Assembly: GCA_025331565.1 (NCBI GenBank)
Contig: JAFREQ010000049.1
Location: 3,010,501-3,074,500, forward strand
Direction: 5' to 3'
DNA: 64,000 nucleotides
From: Holacanthus passer
Lineage: Eukaryota; Chordata; Actinopteri; Pomacanthidae
In this document: positions 37,375 to 49,654 of the stretch, in pieces
Layout of the letters: each line of letters starts with the position of its first letter
Position numbering within the stretch: position 1 is the first letter of the stretch
Translations under genes and position numbers: made by a program
The notes under the pieces: model-generated
What the model was told of the DNA's origin: nothing
The model's database searches: none
The model's input: the letters and a program-made list of their open reading frames with translations, nothing else

Positions 37375-38010
37375 GTGGGCCTTCAATGAGAAGATCTAAA
37401 AAATGTCCAGGCCCCATTAGACTACTGAGGACCTGTGCAAGCGTTTGGCTGATAGAAGCTACACCCCCCAACTTCATCTAACACGCAGAGAGGAGGAGCC
37501 AGTTTCTCTTCAATCTCCACTTTCTATCTAAAACCGTCACCTGGACTCCAACCAACTCTAAGAACCCTGTCAGTCTGTTTCAGATCCCAGCACAGCACAG
37601 CTCTTCCTCTCCTCGAATGCCCTCTCCCTCACCATCCTTAATTCACTTGACCTCAGCTCCGCCTTCAACGTCAATCACTCCTCCTTCCTCAGTATTACTA
37701 ACACTCTCCCCTGGTTCGAATCATTACTCTCGGGCTGCGACTTTGTTCATTGGTGTCATTAAATCCAACTCTAACACAGCCCCAGTCTCTCATGGGTTCC
37801 CCTCAGGTTCGGTGCTTCCTCTTGGTCACTTCATACGGTCATGGCCTCAATTTGTACTGTTATGCCTATGACCCCCAGCTTTACATCTCCACCAAATCCA
37901 TTACTGCTGCCACTCACTCCACCTTCAGAAACTGCTTCATGGATATAAAATCCTGGATCCTTACCAAATCCTGCCACTAGATACCCCCAGTCCTTCAAGT
38001 TGATTTTTAT
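37375..38010 (+). pseudogene. L2-like LINE reverse transcriptase, broken fragment
   Basis: Three reverse-transcriptase blocks can be read in order, each in a different frame. They are LDLSSAF at 37646-37666, GFPSGSV at 37794-37814 and YCYAYD at 37855-37872, followed by PQLYISTKS. In L2/CR1-clade LINEs these correspond to the LDLSAAFDT block, the GVPQGSVLGP block and the catalytic YADD box. Here the YADD box is altered to YAYD and the blocks are separated by at least two frameshifts. A stop follows at 37978-37980. The endonuclease part and a clear 3' tail are missing. This is a dead fragment. Assignment to L2 rather than a sister clade rests on the wording around the YADD box. Confidence 0.82.
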
Positions 38011-38068
38011 AAATAGAAATGATATCAACTTCAGCAGCACAACAACTTGTGCTGTCTGATAATTCTCC

Positions 38069-38423
38069 ATGATAAGTGTCTGTATCAGACTCAGATGTTT
38101 TGTGTCTGGCTTTCCTAATTGTCCCTATGTGATACGGAGCACCTTAAGCTTAGCCCCTATGTTGGAAGCTCTGGCCCTGGGTAGACAGTTAACAATGACT
38201 GCCAATGAAGGCAATGGAGGAGTTCAACTGGTCCAACTGGACTACCAACGGCACCGGTACATCCTGGTATCATCCTAATGTGCCCCTGAGTATGGTTGGG
38301 AATGTGGTGTTGGAGCTGAGAGCTGATGGTCCAGTTCCTCAGCAAATGCACCTGACATCTCTGCAAAATGCCATATCTGTGTACATTCTCTGTGAATGGC
38401 TGACCATGTCTGACATGGTATAA
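38069..38423 (+). other. Unresolved open segment downstream of the LINE fragment
   Basis: Two overlapping frames, 38069-38278 and 38205-38423, lie in sequence of balanced composition. The second reads MKAMEEFNWSNWTTNGTG and later VVLELRADGPVP, with two potential N-glycosylation sites. No splice sites, promoter or family can be recognised. It may be part of the neighbouring retroelement, an old retrocopy or chance. Confidence 0.2.
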
Positions 38424-38646
38424 CAGACAATATTATTGACTATGCAGGCCTCAAGTTCCATCAAACATTGAACAAAAAAAGTTGATAACATTTCATTATT
38501 CTTGGAATCTTAATATGCTTTTAGATGTGCATCAGTGAAGGTATATGTAAAACGTGCAGAATTAATATTGTTTTTTAAGGATAGAAACACATTATCTGCA
38601 AAGAAATTCTCCTTTAATAGAGAGAGACGCCACTGCCATCTTGGTG

Positions 38647-38652
<6 letters not shown>

Positions 38653-38692
<40 letters not shown>

Positions 38693-38700
38693 TATATATA
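38653..38700. repeat. (AC)n(AT)n microsatellite
   Basis: About 18 AC units followed by ATACATATATATAT. Confidence 0.95.
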
Positions 38701-39534
38701 TGTACAAATGTAAACAAACACATTTTCATAGACATAAACGTTGTAACTTAAAGGACATCACGCTTAAAATCAGAGTCAGACAAGCTGCATAAAGGTGAGA
38801 TTTATGCTTTATTGGAAGTCTTTTCAAACAATATATTTTACTTTTACGAGAGAAAAGACTTAAAGAATGAAGACTAACTGGTTGGTTTTGCAAATTTGCA
38901 TCTGGTCAATTTCCCCACATCCATCAAAAAGCAGCGCATAGCCTCTTCGCTGCTTTTCCATGGAACCATGTGGGCCTCCCACACAGTGATGAAGTTCAGT
39001 CTTAAAGGGATCCACTTCCCTGATGACTGTCTGTGTAATTAGTCCAGGCATGTCAGCGCCTTTGAAATGTAGTCAGGAAAGGTGGCGTCCACTGTTGCCA
39101 TAAAGAGCAACAACCCCAGGCTCTCCATGCTTGATTGCAATGTCAAATTAGCACCTCTAACACTTTGAGGCAAGTTTTCATACTTACTTTACTTTATACT
39201 GAAAAAGACCAGGTCTCAATGCTGATTTAGATCTGTGCTCTTCCACAGGGAGTTATACAGGCAAACAGGATCTTATGATGACAATGACATATTCATTACC
39301 AACTGTCATCACTTTTTTAAGCTGTTCAGAGTTCAAAGAAACATCTTCCTTTAAAGAGAAAGGAACAATCCAACACCACCCAGCCTCCACTATCCCCCCT
39401 TGATGACTCTTTCCCTTTCATCCCACCTCAGACCTTCCATCATAGATGACTTCTCCCCCTCCTCTCCCCTCTCCTCTTCACTCCTCCACAGATGATGTCT
39501 TGCCTCTGCCCTGTCTTTCTTTCATCCCCCCCAG
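38701..39534. other. Intergenic stretch before a candidate exon
   Basis: No recognised gene. From about 39420 the sequence is strongly C- and T-rich and forms the pyrimidine tract before the candidate acceptor at 39534. Confidence 0.5.
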
Positions 39535-39613
39535 AGCTCACTATGTGAAGCTCTCAGAAGCTGTGGCTCATTTGAGAGCTGAGATACTGTACTCCCATGC
39601 AGTGACAGAGCGG
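39535..39613 (+). CDS. Candidate internal coding exon, product unknown
   Basis: A long pyrimidine tract (TTTCATCCCCCCCAG, ending at 39534) precedes 79 nt. The donor is CGG|GTAAGT. One frame is open throughout and starts one base into the segment. It gives 26 codons beginning AHYVKLSEAVAHLR and ending SHAVTER. The peptide is amphipathic and could be helical. I do not recognise it. The same frame is also open upstream to 39446 without a stop, so a different acceptor (TCCACAG ending at 39491) is possible. No partner exons were identified on either side, so a chance match or a relic cannot be excluded. Confidence 0.3.
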
Positions 39614-39965
39614 GTAAGTGAAGTCAGGTAGTGTGGATGAAGTTGCAGCGTGGGTGTGCATTAAAGACTTTCTCTTTGTCTCACTTAGCTGTGTAATACT
39701 AATGTGTGTGTGGAGTTTAGCCCACAAATTCATTCTTCTCAAAGTGGATAATTCTGAAAGAGTATTTAGAGGCTCATTAGAAGTGATTGGCAAGGATTGG
39801 CAGAGCAGTGTGATCTGATACACATGTGCAGCAAACACATCTGCATAAATGAATAGTCTATGTTTTTCTTTTTAATCTAAAACACTAAACCCACTCAAAG
39901 TAGGTGAACAAACAGCCCACCCACATTCGATAGCTGAACATGTCACTCATGGGTATTAAACACCA

Positions 39966-40050
39966 TGGGTATTAAAGGAATAGTTTGACATTTTGGGAAA
40001 TACGCTTATTCACTTTCTTGGTGCGTGTTAGATGAGAAGTCTGCACAGGG
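39966..40050 (+). repeat. Interspersed repeat fragment (GGAATAGTTTGACATTTTGG type)
   Basis: AAAGGAATAGTTTGACATTT then TGGGAAATACGCTTATTCAC, TTTCTTG and GTTAGATGAGAAG. I recall this from a common fish repeat whose next words are usually CCGAGAGTTAGATGAGAAG. Just before it, CATGGGTATTAAA is duplicated (39948 and 39963). Confidence 0.65.
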
Positions 40051-40621
40051 AAAATCTAAAGCGACAACCAGCAAATTTCATTTCCATAGAAAACAAAATA
40101 TAAGATTCATGTCATGAACTCGTTCCTAGTTCAAGTGATGGTGGTGACAGGTTATACCAGTTGTGACTGAAAAGAGATAAAGCAAATGAGCAAAGGAAGC
40201 AAAGATAACACATATGGTCGACACAACCTTGAATCGCCTCTATACAGATGAGATTGTTCTCCCAAGAAGAACAGCAGCACCAGTCCTGCCAACATGTGCC
40301 TCAAGACAACACAAAAAAATCAGTCTGTAATACTGGAGACTGTTGTTCATCATGTAATTATCTGTTACACTTATCTGTTGTCATCAAGGGCATGGACAAA
40401 TGATGAATTTTGTTATGTATTTTGGAGATCTTAATAATAATCAATACAAACAGTAGACTGTATATTTAAGGTCACTTGATCATTAGGATCTCTATACTTT
40501 ATAATTTTTGGGTTGTTTCTTAACTAAGCAACTTAAGAGAGAATTGCATCAATCACAGGCTAGCTCAAAATTAAGAATTGAGTAAGTACGCTTTCAAAAA
40601 AATATATGAATATAGGAATTA

Positions 40622-40745
40622 AATAAGAAAAAGGTATGCTTTATTAATCCCTCTAAGATTAAACTGTTAGGGGTTTGGTGCCTTGCCAAGGGCTGGGGCT
40701 GGCCACTCCAGTCCCAGTGGGCTGAGCTACTGCCATCCCTAAAAG
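40622..40745. repeat. Possible retroposon 3' end, degraded
   Basis: TATGCTTTATTAATCCCTCT, then GGTTTGGTGCCTTGCCAAGG, resembles fish repeats with CTTTATTGATCCC and TTGGTGCCTTGCTCAAGGGC. Partial match only. Confidence 0.4.
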
Positions 40746-41159
40746 GTGGAAACAAAAACACATGGAAGATGATGTGTCAAACATAGATGCATACAAGTCA
40801 GAAAACATGCAAATATTATTTTTGAAAATGTTGACTGAAAAAAAACGTTTTTTTAAAATCAGAATTTTGAAGGAAGGCTGTCCAATGTCGAGCAGCCATG
40901 ACAGCAGTACAATTAATTTTCAGCTTTGACCTTTGATGGACTCTGATCTGACTCTTCATAGTCGTAAGTGTGGACAACTAAAATTTGAAATCAACCCTTT
41001 GATTAGAAGGGAGTCATTGAAATGGTGTACTGTGTGATCACTGTTTCTTGTTAAAAACAGAGTTCTGGACCAGTTGGAGCTGAGCTTCTGCAGACCAACA
41101 GGTGAAAAGGTTATAAAGTGGTGATGATGCGATAAATGCATGAATGACTCTAAATCCTC

Positions 41160-41520
41160 GGTTTTCAGTTTGATAGATTAGTAACTCTGATACACTCCAT
41201 CCATTTGATGTGCCCAGTTTGACAGATCAATGCCTCTGCCCCTCATCCTCCGTCTCCAGATAACAGGCTTTAATGGGGCCAGTCCCCTGAGACCAATGTG
41301 ATGGGGGGGTTGTTCTGGGATGGCGGTGGGGTGTCTGCCATGTGTTAGTTTTGCGACAGAAACTCTGTCATAATTTAATCAGCATATTTGATTGACAGGG
41401 CCAGATTGCCATATTAATCAGAATAAGGTTACACGGCAGACCATCTGCAGATGGACCGAGAGTGACTGAGGTCTCCATCTCTGTCACTCTGTAGAGGAAA
41501 TCAATATGCACTCTAGTCAA
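41160..41520. promoter_or_regulatory. Candidate conserved non-coding block with a PBX-MEIS site
   Basis: Sequence of balanced composition with clustered homeodomain-type words. CATAATTTAATCAGC is followed by TGATTGACAG at 41389-41398, the exact PBX-MEIS/PREP composite consensus, and then CATATTAATCAG. No frame or repeat explains the block. Enhancer function is inference. Confidence 0.35.
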
Positions 41521-41978
41521 TGGACAGCCAGGATGTCTTCTGTCTTTTACTAAAACATCACCACAGAATTGAACTTTTTTTTGTCTCCAACTGCATACAT
41601 ATCGACTCTGTAAATCACTTGTCTCATGTTCTCCTTTGAGAAAAAAAACACCAGCCACAGCAGTCACCTCCAGGGCAGGTTCAGAGAGACATTCCAGGAT
41701 TCATTTGAAAGCTTGTGGAAACATTCAAGACTGAAGGAAAGAGGAAGCTTCCTTCAATTTCCTCTCCTTGATGAAGCCATACCTTTCCATAGCAGTAAGG
41801 CAGAGAAATAGAATAAGAGAAAAGAAAATGCACTCCATGTGTTAAAAGCAGTCCACATACCATTCTAAATCTAAAACTAAAATCTGGTAATCTGGTAAGA
41901 TCTGGTAAAAACCATTTTTGTTTTACTGCAGTTTGTCAGTTATTTCAGCTACTGTGCATTGTCTCCATCCACATCCAA

Positions 41979-41993
41979 ACCCTAACCCTAACC
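41979..41993. repeat. Short telomere-like CCCTAA repeat
   Basis: AACCCTAACCCTAACC, about two and a half units. Too short to mark a former chromosome end. Confidence 0.6.
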
Positions 41994-41999
41994 TGAAGA

Positions 42000-43140
42000 G
42001 ACGGGCAGGATTACTCTGATATTTATCAATCAATTAATATCCACAAACTGGCACAAAACGTCTTGGACTGCCTGATGTCTCTCTCTACTGGCAGCCTCCA
42101 CTGTAGAGCTTTCCAAATCCAAGAGTACAGAGAAATCAGCATATCAGTCAGCTGCTTTCTGAGCACAAGCTCCACTTAACCTAATTGTAAAGCGATGCCA
42201 AAAAAGTGCTTGTGATGCAATGGGAGGCAGAAATTAAGAGCAAGAGTGAATTTCTATTGTTTTCTGGCAAGAGTAAATTCTGAATTGGCAGAAATTCTCT
42301 TTCCTGTCAGGGGTCAGGATGAGAAGCAAAGACTCTGAAACCACTTGGCAAGTGAAAAATGCATGTGGCCAGTGTTAGAAGAGTGATATTCAGACTGAGA
42401 TGTGCCTCCTCCTTAGCTGTGAATGAGATGCTGCAAAGTCGAGCTGTGTGACTAACTTTCTCCTCTTCAGCCTTGAGAAAGTTTTCCTTCATGTGTTATA
42501 CATATAATGATTTCTTTCTTTTTCTAATTTTCAGTGTTCTGGGCAGTTTTTTTCTGTGTAGCTGTTCTTGTGTCCTTTCCAGTGCAGGACTGTGATACTG
42601 TTTCTGTGATCTGAGACTTTTACACATTTTACACATGGTGATCATTGCATACTGTATATCTAAAGGCTTATGTTCTGACTTCCACACCCTGTCTGTGGCA
42701 GCCCAAAGCCCATTGGTTCCTATTAAGGAAGTAAATCTTTACAGTGAACAAATACTGTATATAGCTTTATTTCTCATTTCCTAAAACTACTGTGAACTGT
42801 AGGTTTTAACACAATAAAGTACAGAAAACTGGAATTTTATCTGAGAAAGAGGAAAGAGGCAGGAGATTGAGAAATGTATCAGTAAATGTTCATTTTAATG
42901 TCACATATACCAGCGGAGGGCTTGGAGTGGCATGACGTGGTTTCGACTGAGTCAGACAATATTTGATGACTTTAGACTTGACAAAATCAAAATTGCTGCA
43001 ACACCAGTGACTCATGACTTCATTTAGACTGAGTCATGACTTGCTAAGCATGTCATAAACATTTCTTCATTTCTTGAAGGTGTCTTGGGTTGAATGCTTT
43101 ATTCACTGAAAATATAGAAATTGCTGCTTTTGCTTGAGCT
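42000..43140. other. Intergenic stretch, nothing recognised
   Basis: AT-rich sequence with short chance frames only. A good acceptor-like site (CTTTTTCTAATTTTCAG, ending at 42533) has no downstream donor or open frame. Confidence 0.6.
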
Positions 43141-43144
43141 ATTT

Positions 43145-43385
43145 TAATTTTTAGCCATGCCAGCAGAAAGGCTCAAGGGATGATAATATCCATCAGTCAA
43201 TCTGTCAGCTGCACCACCAATTTAGTCCAGACTAAAATATCTCAACAACTATGGAATAGACTGCACTGAAATATGGTTGAAACATTCATGGTCCCCAGAG
43301 CATGACTCCTACCTACTTATCCTGTGAAATATCTCTGCCAAATGGATTGGCACAAAATTATGCTCAATTACAATTGTGCCAACAT
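43145..43385 (-). repeat. Common teleost interspersed repeat fragment
   Basis: GTCCAGACTAAAATATCTCA then ACAACTATGGAATAGACTGC, ACATTCATGGTCCCCAGAG. I recall the wording AAATATCTCAACAACTATTGGATGGATT...ACATTCATGGTCCCCAGAGGATGAATCCTACTGACTTTGG from many fish genomes. The segment at 52450-52625 appears to be another part of the same family in the opposite orientation. Confidence 0.65.
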
Positions 43386-43899
43386 TTGTTCACTGATTCT
43401 AGTTTGTTTGGGCTCCAGTACATTTACAATGCATTTGGCTATTTTAAAATGTACTGTATTGAGTCATTTTCCCAATGTGGCCATTTGTAAGTGAGAACAG
43501 ATAGCTTGATGTACTTTGCTGCTGCAGCTCGCGTGGCCCAGGTGTGTGCTGACTCTATAACAGCTTGTTAACTCTCTCTCTCTCTGTGTTTGCTGTTATG
43601 CTATTATTCATAACATAGCACATTGAGGTCAAACCTGGATTTGCAAATAATTTAACTTTAGGTTTAATAATTTGATGTTTATTTGCTGTTATTATGTTTT
43701 ATTTGTAACACACTGACGTCGAAACTGGACTTAGTGAAATGTTATGGCCATGGTGTTAAAATGAATGAAAGGTCCTCCTATTTCCTTTGTAAGTAATGGC
43801 CAACATCTCCTTGAACCAGTGTGCAAAGCAGGGAATCAGTCGACAGAACACACTCTACTGAAGTGCCCTGACTTGATGACTACTGGCTTGACCTCACCA

Positions 43900-44060
43900 A
43901 CCTCTCCCTTTCTGCTCACCTTCTGAGATGCCAGCAATCTTTATGCTGTTGCACCTGGATGTCTCTTCTAGATCTGAAAGCTTGACCCACTGTCTTTTAT
44001 TTTCTTACTGCAGCTCAGCAACTGAACTTTCTATGGTGTGAATTCACTGCTCCTGGTCTG
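43900..44060 (-). pseudogene. L1/Tx1-like LINE ORF1 relic
   Basis: Read on the minus strand, one frame gives IESSVAELQ, a stop (TAA, complement of 44005-44007), ENKRQWVKLSDLEET and, at 43918-43950, NSIKIAGISEG. The pattern of a short coiled coil followed by DLE-x(5)-NxIxIxGIxEG is the junction between coiled coil and RNA-recognition domain of L1-type ORF1 proteins. The in-frame stop and poor matches beyond both sides show it is dead. The sequence up to about 44290 may belong to the same element, but I cannot read it reliably. Confidence 0.6.
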
Positions 44061-44299
44061 AGGTTTGATTTTACAGTGGTGGACAATCTCTCAGTGAGTG
44101 CTTGCTGGGCAGACAAACGATTGAGGAAACTTCACTCAAACTTGTCAAACCACTTGTTAAAGGACTGCAGGAGCTTGTTTGACATGTTCTGTTCATCTTC
44201 CCTTTCACCTGATGAGATGTCTCGTCTGGTTTCTTGTGAGCTTGGTCACAGACTCATCCCATTTCACCAGACATGTTTATGTTCCAATTATTGGTGAGG

Positions 44300-47200
44300 G
44301 AACAGAGAAACAGACAGTGGAAACCTTACAACAATAATGTCTAGCATTCAACAAGGCAGTTTTGATTAGTTTGAATGGTGTGCCACGAGGAGCTCAAAAA
44401 AACAGGTCGCCACCACTGCCTTTGCTGCACAAACAGAAAATCATCTGAGCTTAAAACCAGTGGCAGGATGTGAATGAATCTGCCTGCATGCTAGTGTGAG
44501 TGTGAGACCCACCCCTTACTGTTGCTTTGTCCTTCAAGCATATGTTGTTTACAATGATCCTCAATGATCCACCCACGGGTGCTGGACACCCAGAGGCTGA
44601 ATTTCAGAGAAGGCAGGGCACTCACAAAAAGTACCCCACAACACAACTATGTAACAAGTGGGCAGTTCTCACACAGCGAGTCATTAGTAGAAAGTTTGCC
44701 TGGCCCTGTTTGCCAAGATATAGTACAAAGAAATAGTAACCAGGTTTGTTATGTGTACTCTGTTAAAAAGACCTCTATGGCGATTCCTGCTATAATAGGT
44801 GCAGGACTGCAATGATGATACACACATGGGCTCACAAGGTGAAAACATTGATACCTACAGACAACCAGCTTAAAACCAAACATTTGTTTAAACCAAACCA
44901 AACCCAAGGCAAGTCAAAAGCAAACCCCAAATTATAAAAATGAGATAACAATTGCAATATAAATGGATGAAGAGATGGAGTGTTATTTGAAGCAACATAC
45001 ATTCAATGGATGACTTGTAGATGCTTTAGTCAATCTACCTTTTGCATTGAATAGTATTTTAGACCATGCTAATTCAAGGCAGATCCAGCATTCACAATAC
45101 TCCATGCAAGCAGACACACAAGAAAGTCATTTTAAACATTAAAAGCAATGGAAATTTGAAATTTTAAAAAGCACAGAGAGAGAAGAGTATCAGGAAGACA
45201 ACATTCAAGTGCTACAGCTCTATCACAAATTCATTAAAAATCATAATAGAAAAATTGGTAAATGGATTCTTCCTTCAAAATCAAAGTATTCAATTAACTG
45301 CATCAAATAAGGTGTGATTCACTTTAAATAAGAATAACTATGTAAATCTAATCTGCCAGGTGCAAAGGAACAGAAGCTGTGAAATGTCTTTTTGCATCAC
45401 TGCACAACATGAATTACCAGAGACTTAGATTCTGATACACCTGCAGGAAACCTGTGTCATAAACACATTATACAATTTACTACATCCGTGAATCACAAAC
45501 AGGCCTGTGGAAGAGCTTGACAGTTGGCTGGGATGGTGATAAAGCACTGAAAGCTTCTCTGGGGACAAGGAGAAAATGTGTTCATGAAGATGTGGCTGCC
45601 ATATGCCTGTTCCTGTATGTTGTTTACAACATCCTGAGACAGCAGATAGATGCGGGGGTGCAGGGACAGTGAATATATTAACTGATCTTTGCACTGCTGA
45701 CTATATGTTGGTCTGAATGCTGTTCCAGAACCGTAGAAAGTTAGAAAAAGAAAAAAAAAAAAAAACATATTTTCCTGGAAGTGCTGTGTTCAGGGTCCCA
45801 GGGGTTTGGAAGTAGTAAAGTATGTCCTGTTCATTTTCTGCATAGACAATTTGACTGGCAGTTAGGGCACTTCCAGGGTCAGATGGACATGAAACCTGAT
45901 CAGCTGAATCATCCATACAATAAAATGTGCAAGTACTTCAGAAAATATCTTTCCTGTGGACACAAAAAGCCAAATGCCAACTACAACTCCCAAGAAACAT
46001 TTTGCTAAGAAACAATCACCAAGCGGAGGCTAAAGAATAGAAACCTGACAAAATCAGTTCACTTTAGGATTCTGAGTCAGTGCTAGCTGAATGTACTGTG
46101 GCAAGTATAAGATGATATATATTGTATAGTATATAATAACAAATTCCACTTAGAAGCATTCTGAATTATAGCTATAGCTCTGATTTACACTGACTGACTA
46201 CACTGATTTTTTTTTCATAGCAGTGGCAGCTGACACTCATGGGTATCATAGTATTTAGAGCTGTTAGTCATACAAAGAGACTTATTTTTAGTCCTTCAGT
46301 TATTCAGGTTGTTTCTATTGTAGTTCTTCTCATAAAGGCTGTTATATCCATCAGACAATGCCACAACTGCCCTGGGTCCCCATACACTCAGGGGCCCCAA
46401 AAGACCTCATGTTCACTTTTTGTATGATTTGTGGTAATCTGATAAATTCCAAAGCATTTTGGGAATATACACCAATAAATTACAACGCCAACTCTAATAG
46501 ATATGCAGATATGAATATGCTTGCAAAGTTTTGCTGTTTTTATAACTGTTTTGGTAAAGCAGATGTTTATTTCTCTAAAATGAACACAATCATTGTAATC
46601 ACGTAAAAGCCTCAAATGTGAAAAAGTGATTACATGAGAGGCACAAACTGGGACTAAATCTCAGCCAACACTGATCCACCATGAACTCTCTTTGGGTGAG
46701 CTGAATCTATCTTCTTCCGACCAGTTGAGGACTGATAGCCCACCGGGGTGACAGCATAAGCCCTAGGCTAAAAGAGCCTCTCAGGTTTCTTAGCAGGCTT
46801 TTAGCCATCATTAACATCAGTAGTATTGATCGTGCTGCTCTGAGCAACAGATGGACGCGGCCTTAAGGGAGCCAGAGTCCGGCTTGTCTGTCATTCACCA
46901 CCTTGGCATATGATATACTGTAAAACAAGATCAGTGGTGGTAATGATGGTGATGAGTCTCACCCTTGAATGTGAAACAGATACATAGAAAAGCTGTGTAA
47001 AGGCACATAAACAGAGAAAGGGTTGACACATTGACATGCCATGGGAAAAGCATAGGTGGAATGGTAACCTTAATAATGGCTCCCATTTAGGTGGTCCAGC
47101 TCCAGGACCCTGGCATTGTTCATGCTGGCTCACTGATATGGCTTATGGAAAACCCAAATCACACAGAGTCATAATTAATGTTGTTAATTACTGTGAAAAT

Positions 47201-49080
47201 GGTCTGTAATGAGCAATGAACATTATTCACAAGATGGTATTGGTCAGATTTTGAAATGTATGTCATTATTTACTTGACCAGAAAATGTTTTGATGTTTCT
47301 TCATCATCTATCGTTACACCTCCTAACTAGGTAAAAAAAAAAAAAACAGGAATTACTTCTAACTGGGTTGGCAATAATTAAGTTAAAATTAGTCATGAGT
47401 CATCAGTTTTAGTATCAGTATCAATGGTGGACTGTCATGATTTCAGTCTGGAATCCAATGTTCTTGTGCATCCCCAAATGTCCTCTCATGTCCTTGTGAG
47501 ATTTTTTACTATATTTATTTTTATTACAACTGAACTTCAGCACCATGATGTGTGACAAAAGAAACACATGACAAAGCCAAACCCTAAAATCTTTCAGATT
47601 GTCTTACTTGATGACTCTATTGCTGGTTCACAGACAAACTAATAATCCAGTGCTTCAGTTTTTTGCTGCAATTTCTCAATTTCTTTACCTTATTGAAATA
47701 CGGAGTTTCAGTTTATCCAGCCACAAACGTTGTGACCCCCGTAGAACTGCTTACTAACCATTGGTCAAATGTGTATACCAAATTGGTAATACACGTTAAA
47801 TGTGTGTGAAGAAATAAATCACTCATGGATCATAAACATACAAGCTCACCATTTCATCCAGTGGGCAGTTAAAAAACCTCAATGTAGGCACAGGCAAACA
47901 TTACAATTTTCGCTTATCGTACATAGCAAGACATAGTAGAATTTCCCTCTACATTAATTATCTGCCAATAGGTCCAACAGACATTCATCAAATAGGACGT
48001 GCATGTTAAAACATTATGAATGTATAATTGTATGATTGTCCCCATGGATTTATGCAATATCAAGTGTTTACAGTATCACCATCACATCAGAATGATCAAC
48101 CAATGGGTGAATGAGACGCTGTTAAGCGCTATGAATAAAAGCATTGTATAAATGCACTCCATTACATTATTATCACCATGTTAAAGGGACATGTTAACCA
48201 GCAGACCAGCCTCTCTCACTACATCTCATACATATTTTGATAACATATTAAGATATACTTTTTAGCTGCAAGCACAGTCCATTCAGTTTTCACTATAGAC
48301 TGATTGAATCAGTATGTTCTGATAATTACCAAAAAAAAAAAAATCACAGCTGATGTTTAAATTCTGCCTCACTCGCTCACCAAACACCAGAACCTCATGA
48401 ACAACTATTAAAGGCAGGCACGGCAGAGAATAAAATGAAGCATGATACAGGAACTGAACAACCTGTATTTCCATTTAAATGGATTGACAAATTGACTTTA
48501 GTGGATAGTTCAGAAGAGATTTGACTGCTCCAAATCAGAACAGGTACAAGAACAATCAATCTTGATGTCAGAGTGAAGGAGAGAACTGTCAATCATCTGT
48601 TGCCCAGCATGAATGAAGTCTGAAGCCTGTCTCAAGCTGATTCATCTCCAGTGTTGCCAACATACCACAGTGAGCAAAACAGATAATGTAGGACCAGATT
48701 ACATTACTTTTTTATGGTAATTTGAATGTATATTTGTAAAAATTTACAAAAGAAATTTAGTTTAGTTTAATTTAGTTATCAAAAACTCAATAAAAAAATG
48801 AAACTGGTCAAATGCTTATGATGCAGTAAATGAAATTCAGTTCTCTGGTGGGACAAATGTCAGCCAACATTGACCTAGATCTAGTCCTTGGTAGTATGCA
48901 ACTGGAGTGAAAGGCACATAAGGTGAATTACATTTCCGTATACTGTCACACAAGGAAAGAACCATCTTTGGCCACTTGATACATTTGTCACTGTGGTATT
49001 TCATTAGGCGACATATTCAATTCATTTGCTCTTGCAGCACATCGCTCTTTGTAAAATTCATTTGATAAATCTGACACCAC
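44300..49080. other. Intergenic stretch, no recognised gene
   Basis: AT-rich with poly-A runs near 45748 and 47334. The block 47160-47240 (ATAATTAATGTTGTTAATTA) is rich in homeodomain-type words. No frame, exon pair or mobile element can be supported. Confidence 0.6.
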
Positions 49081-49085
49081 CAGCA

Positions 49086-49086
<1 letters not shown>

Positions 49087-49118
<32 letters not shown>
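49087..49118. repeat. (AC)16 microsatellite
   Basis: Uninterrupted AC units. Confidence 0.95.
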
Positions 49119-49123
<5 letters not shown>

Positions 49124-49654
49124 GGAAAGACACATAAAGATGACATGTGACAGTTGGCGGATGATTTGTGGATGCTGCCTGGCTGACTTGCATGCATGCG
49201 GAGCCCAAATGAAAATGAATAGGACGTCAGGGAGCACAGAGGGCAGACAGTGGAGTGGTGTTTGGGTGGGTGTGTGGTGGGAGGGACTAAAACATAGACA
49301 GGGGTGATGGGATGAGCTGGTGAGTCTGTCTGGGGTAACCAAATACCCAAAGGAGGGGCAGTGAGGGGGACAGAATTTATGTGTTTTTTTTTATGTATTT
49401 GTAATAATTTTACAAAGTAACATTCATCAATTATTTTTATTTTCAGTGTTCATATACTGCCTCCCTAAATGTTGAAGGACTTATGGCTGTTATCAACGTT
49501 TTTTCCAGTCCAGGAAGTGTAACGTTCTTGTACATCAAGTACCTCAAATCAAAGGATGAGACCAGTGATCACAACTTGGTTGCCCTGTGTCATTAGGTTT
49601 AGACTCCTAAACCTATTAGTTAAGATTGAGAAAAGGTTAGCCAAATATTAAAAA

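Noticed and set aside
41979..41993. Interstitial telomere repeat marking a chromosome fusion
   Set aside because: Only about two and a half CCCTAA units, too short to mean anything.
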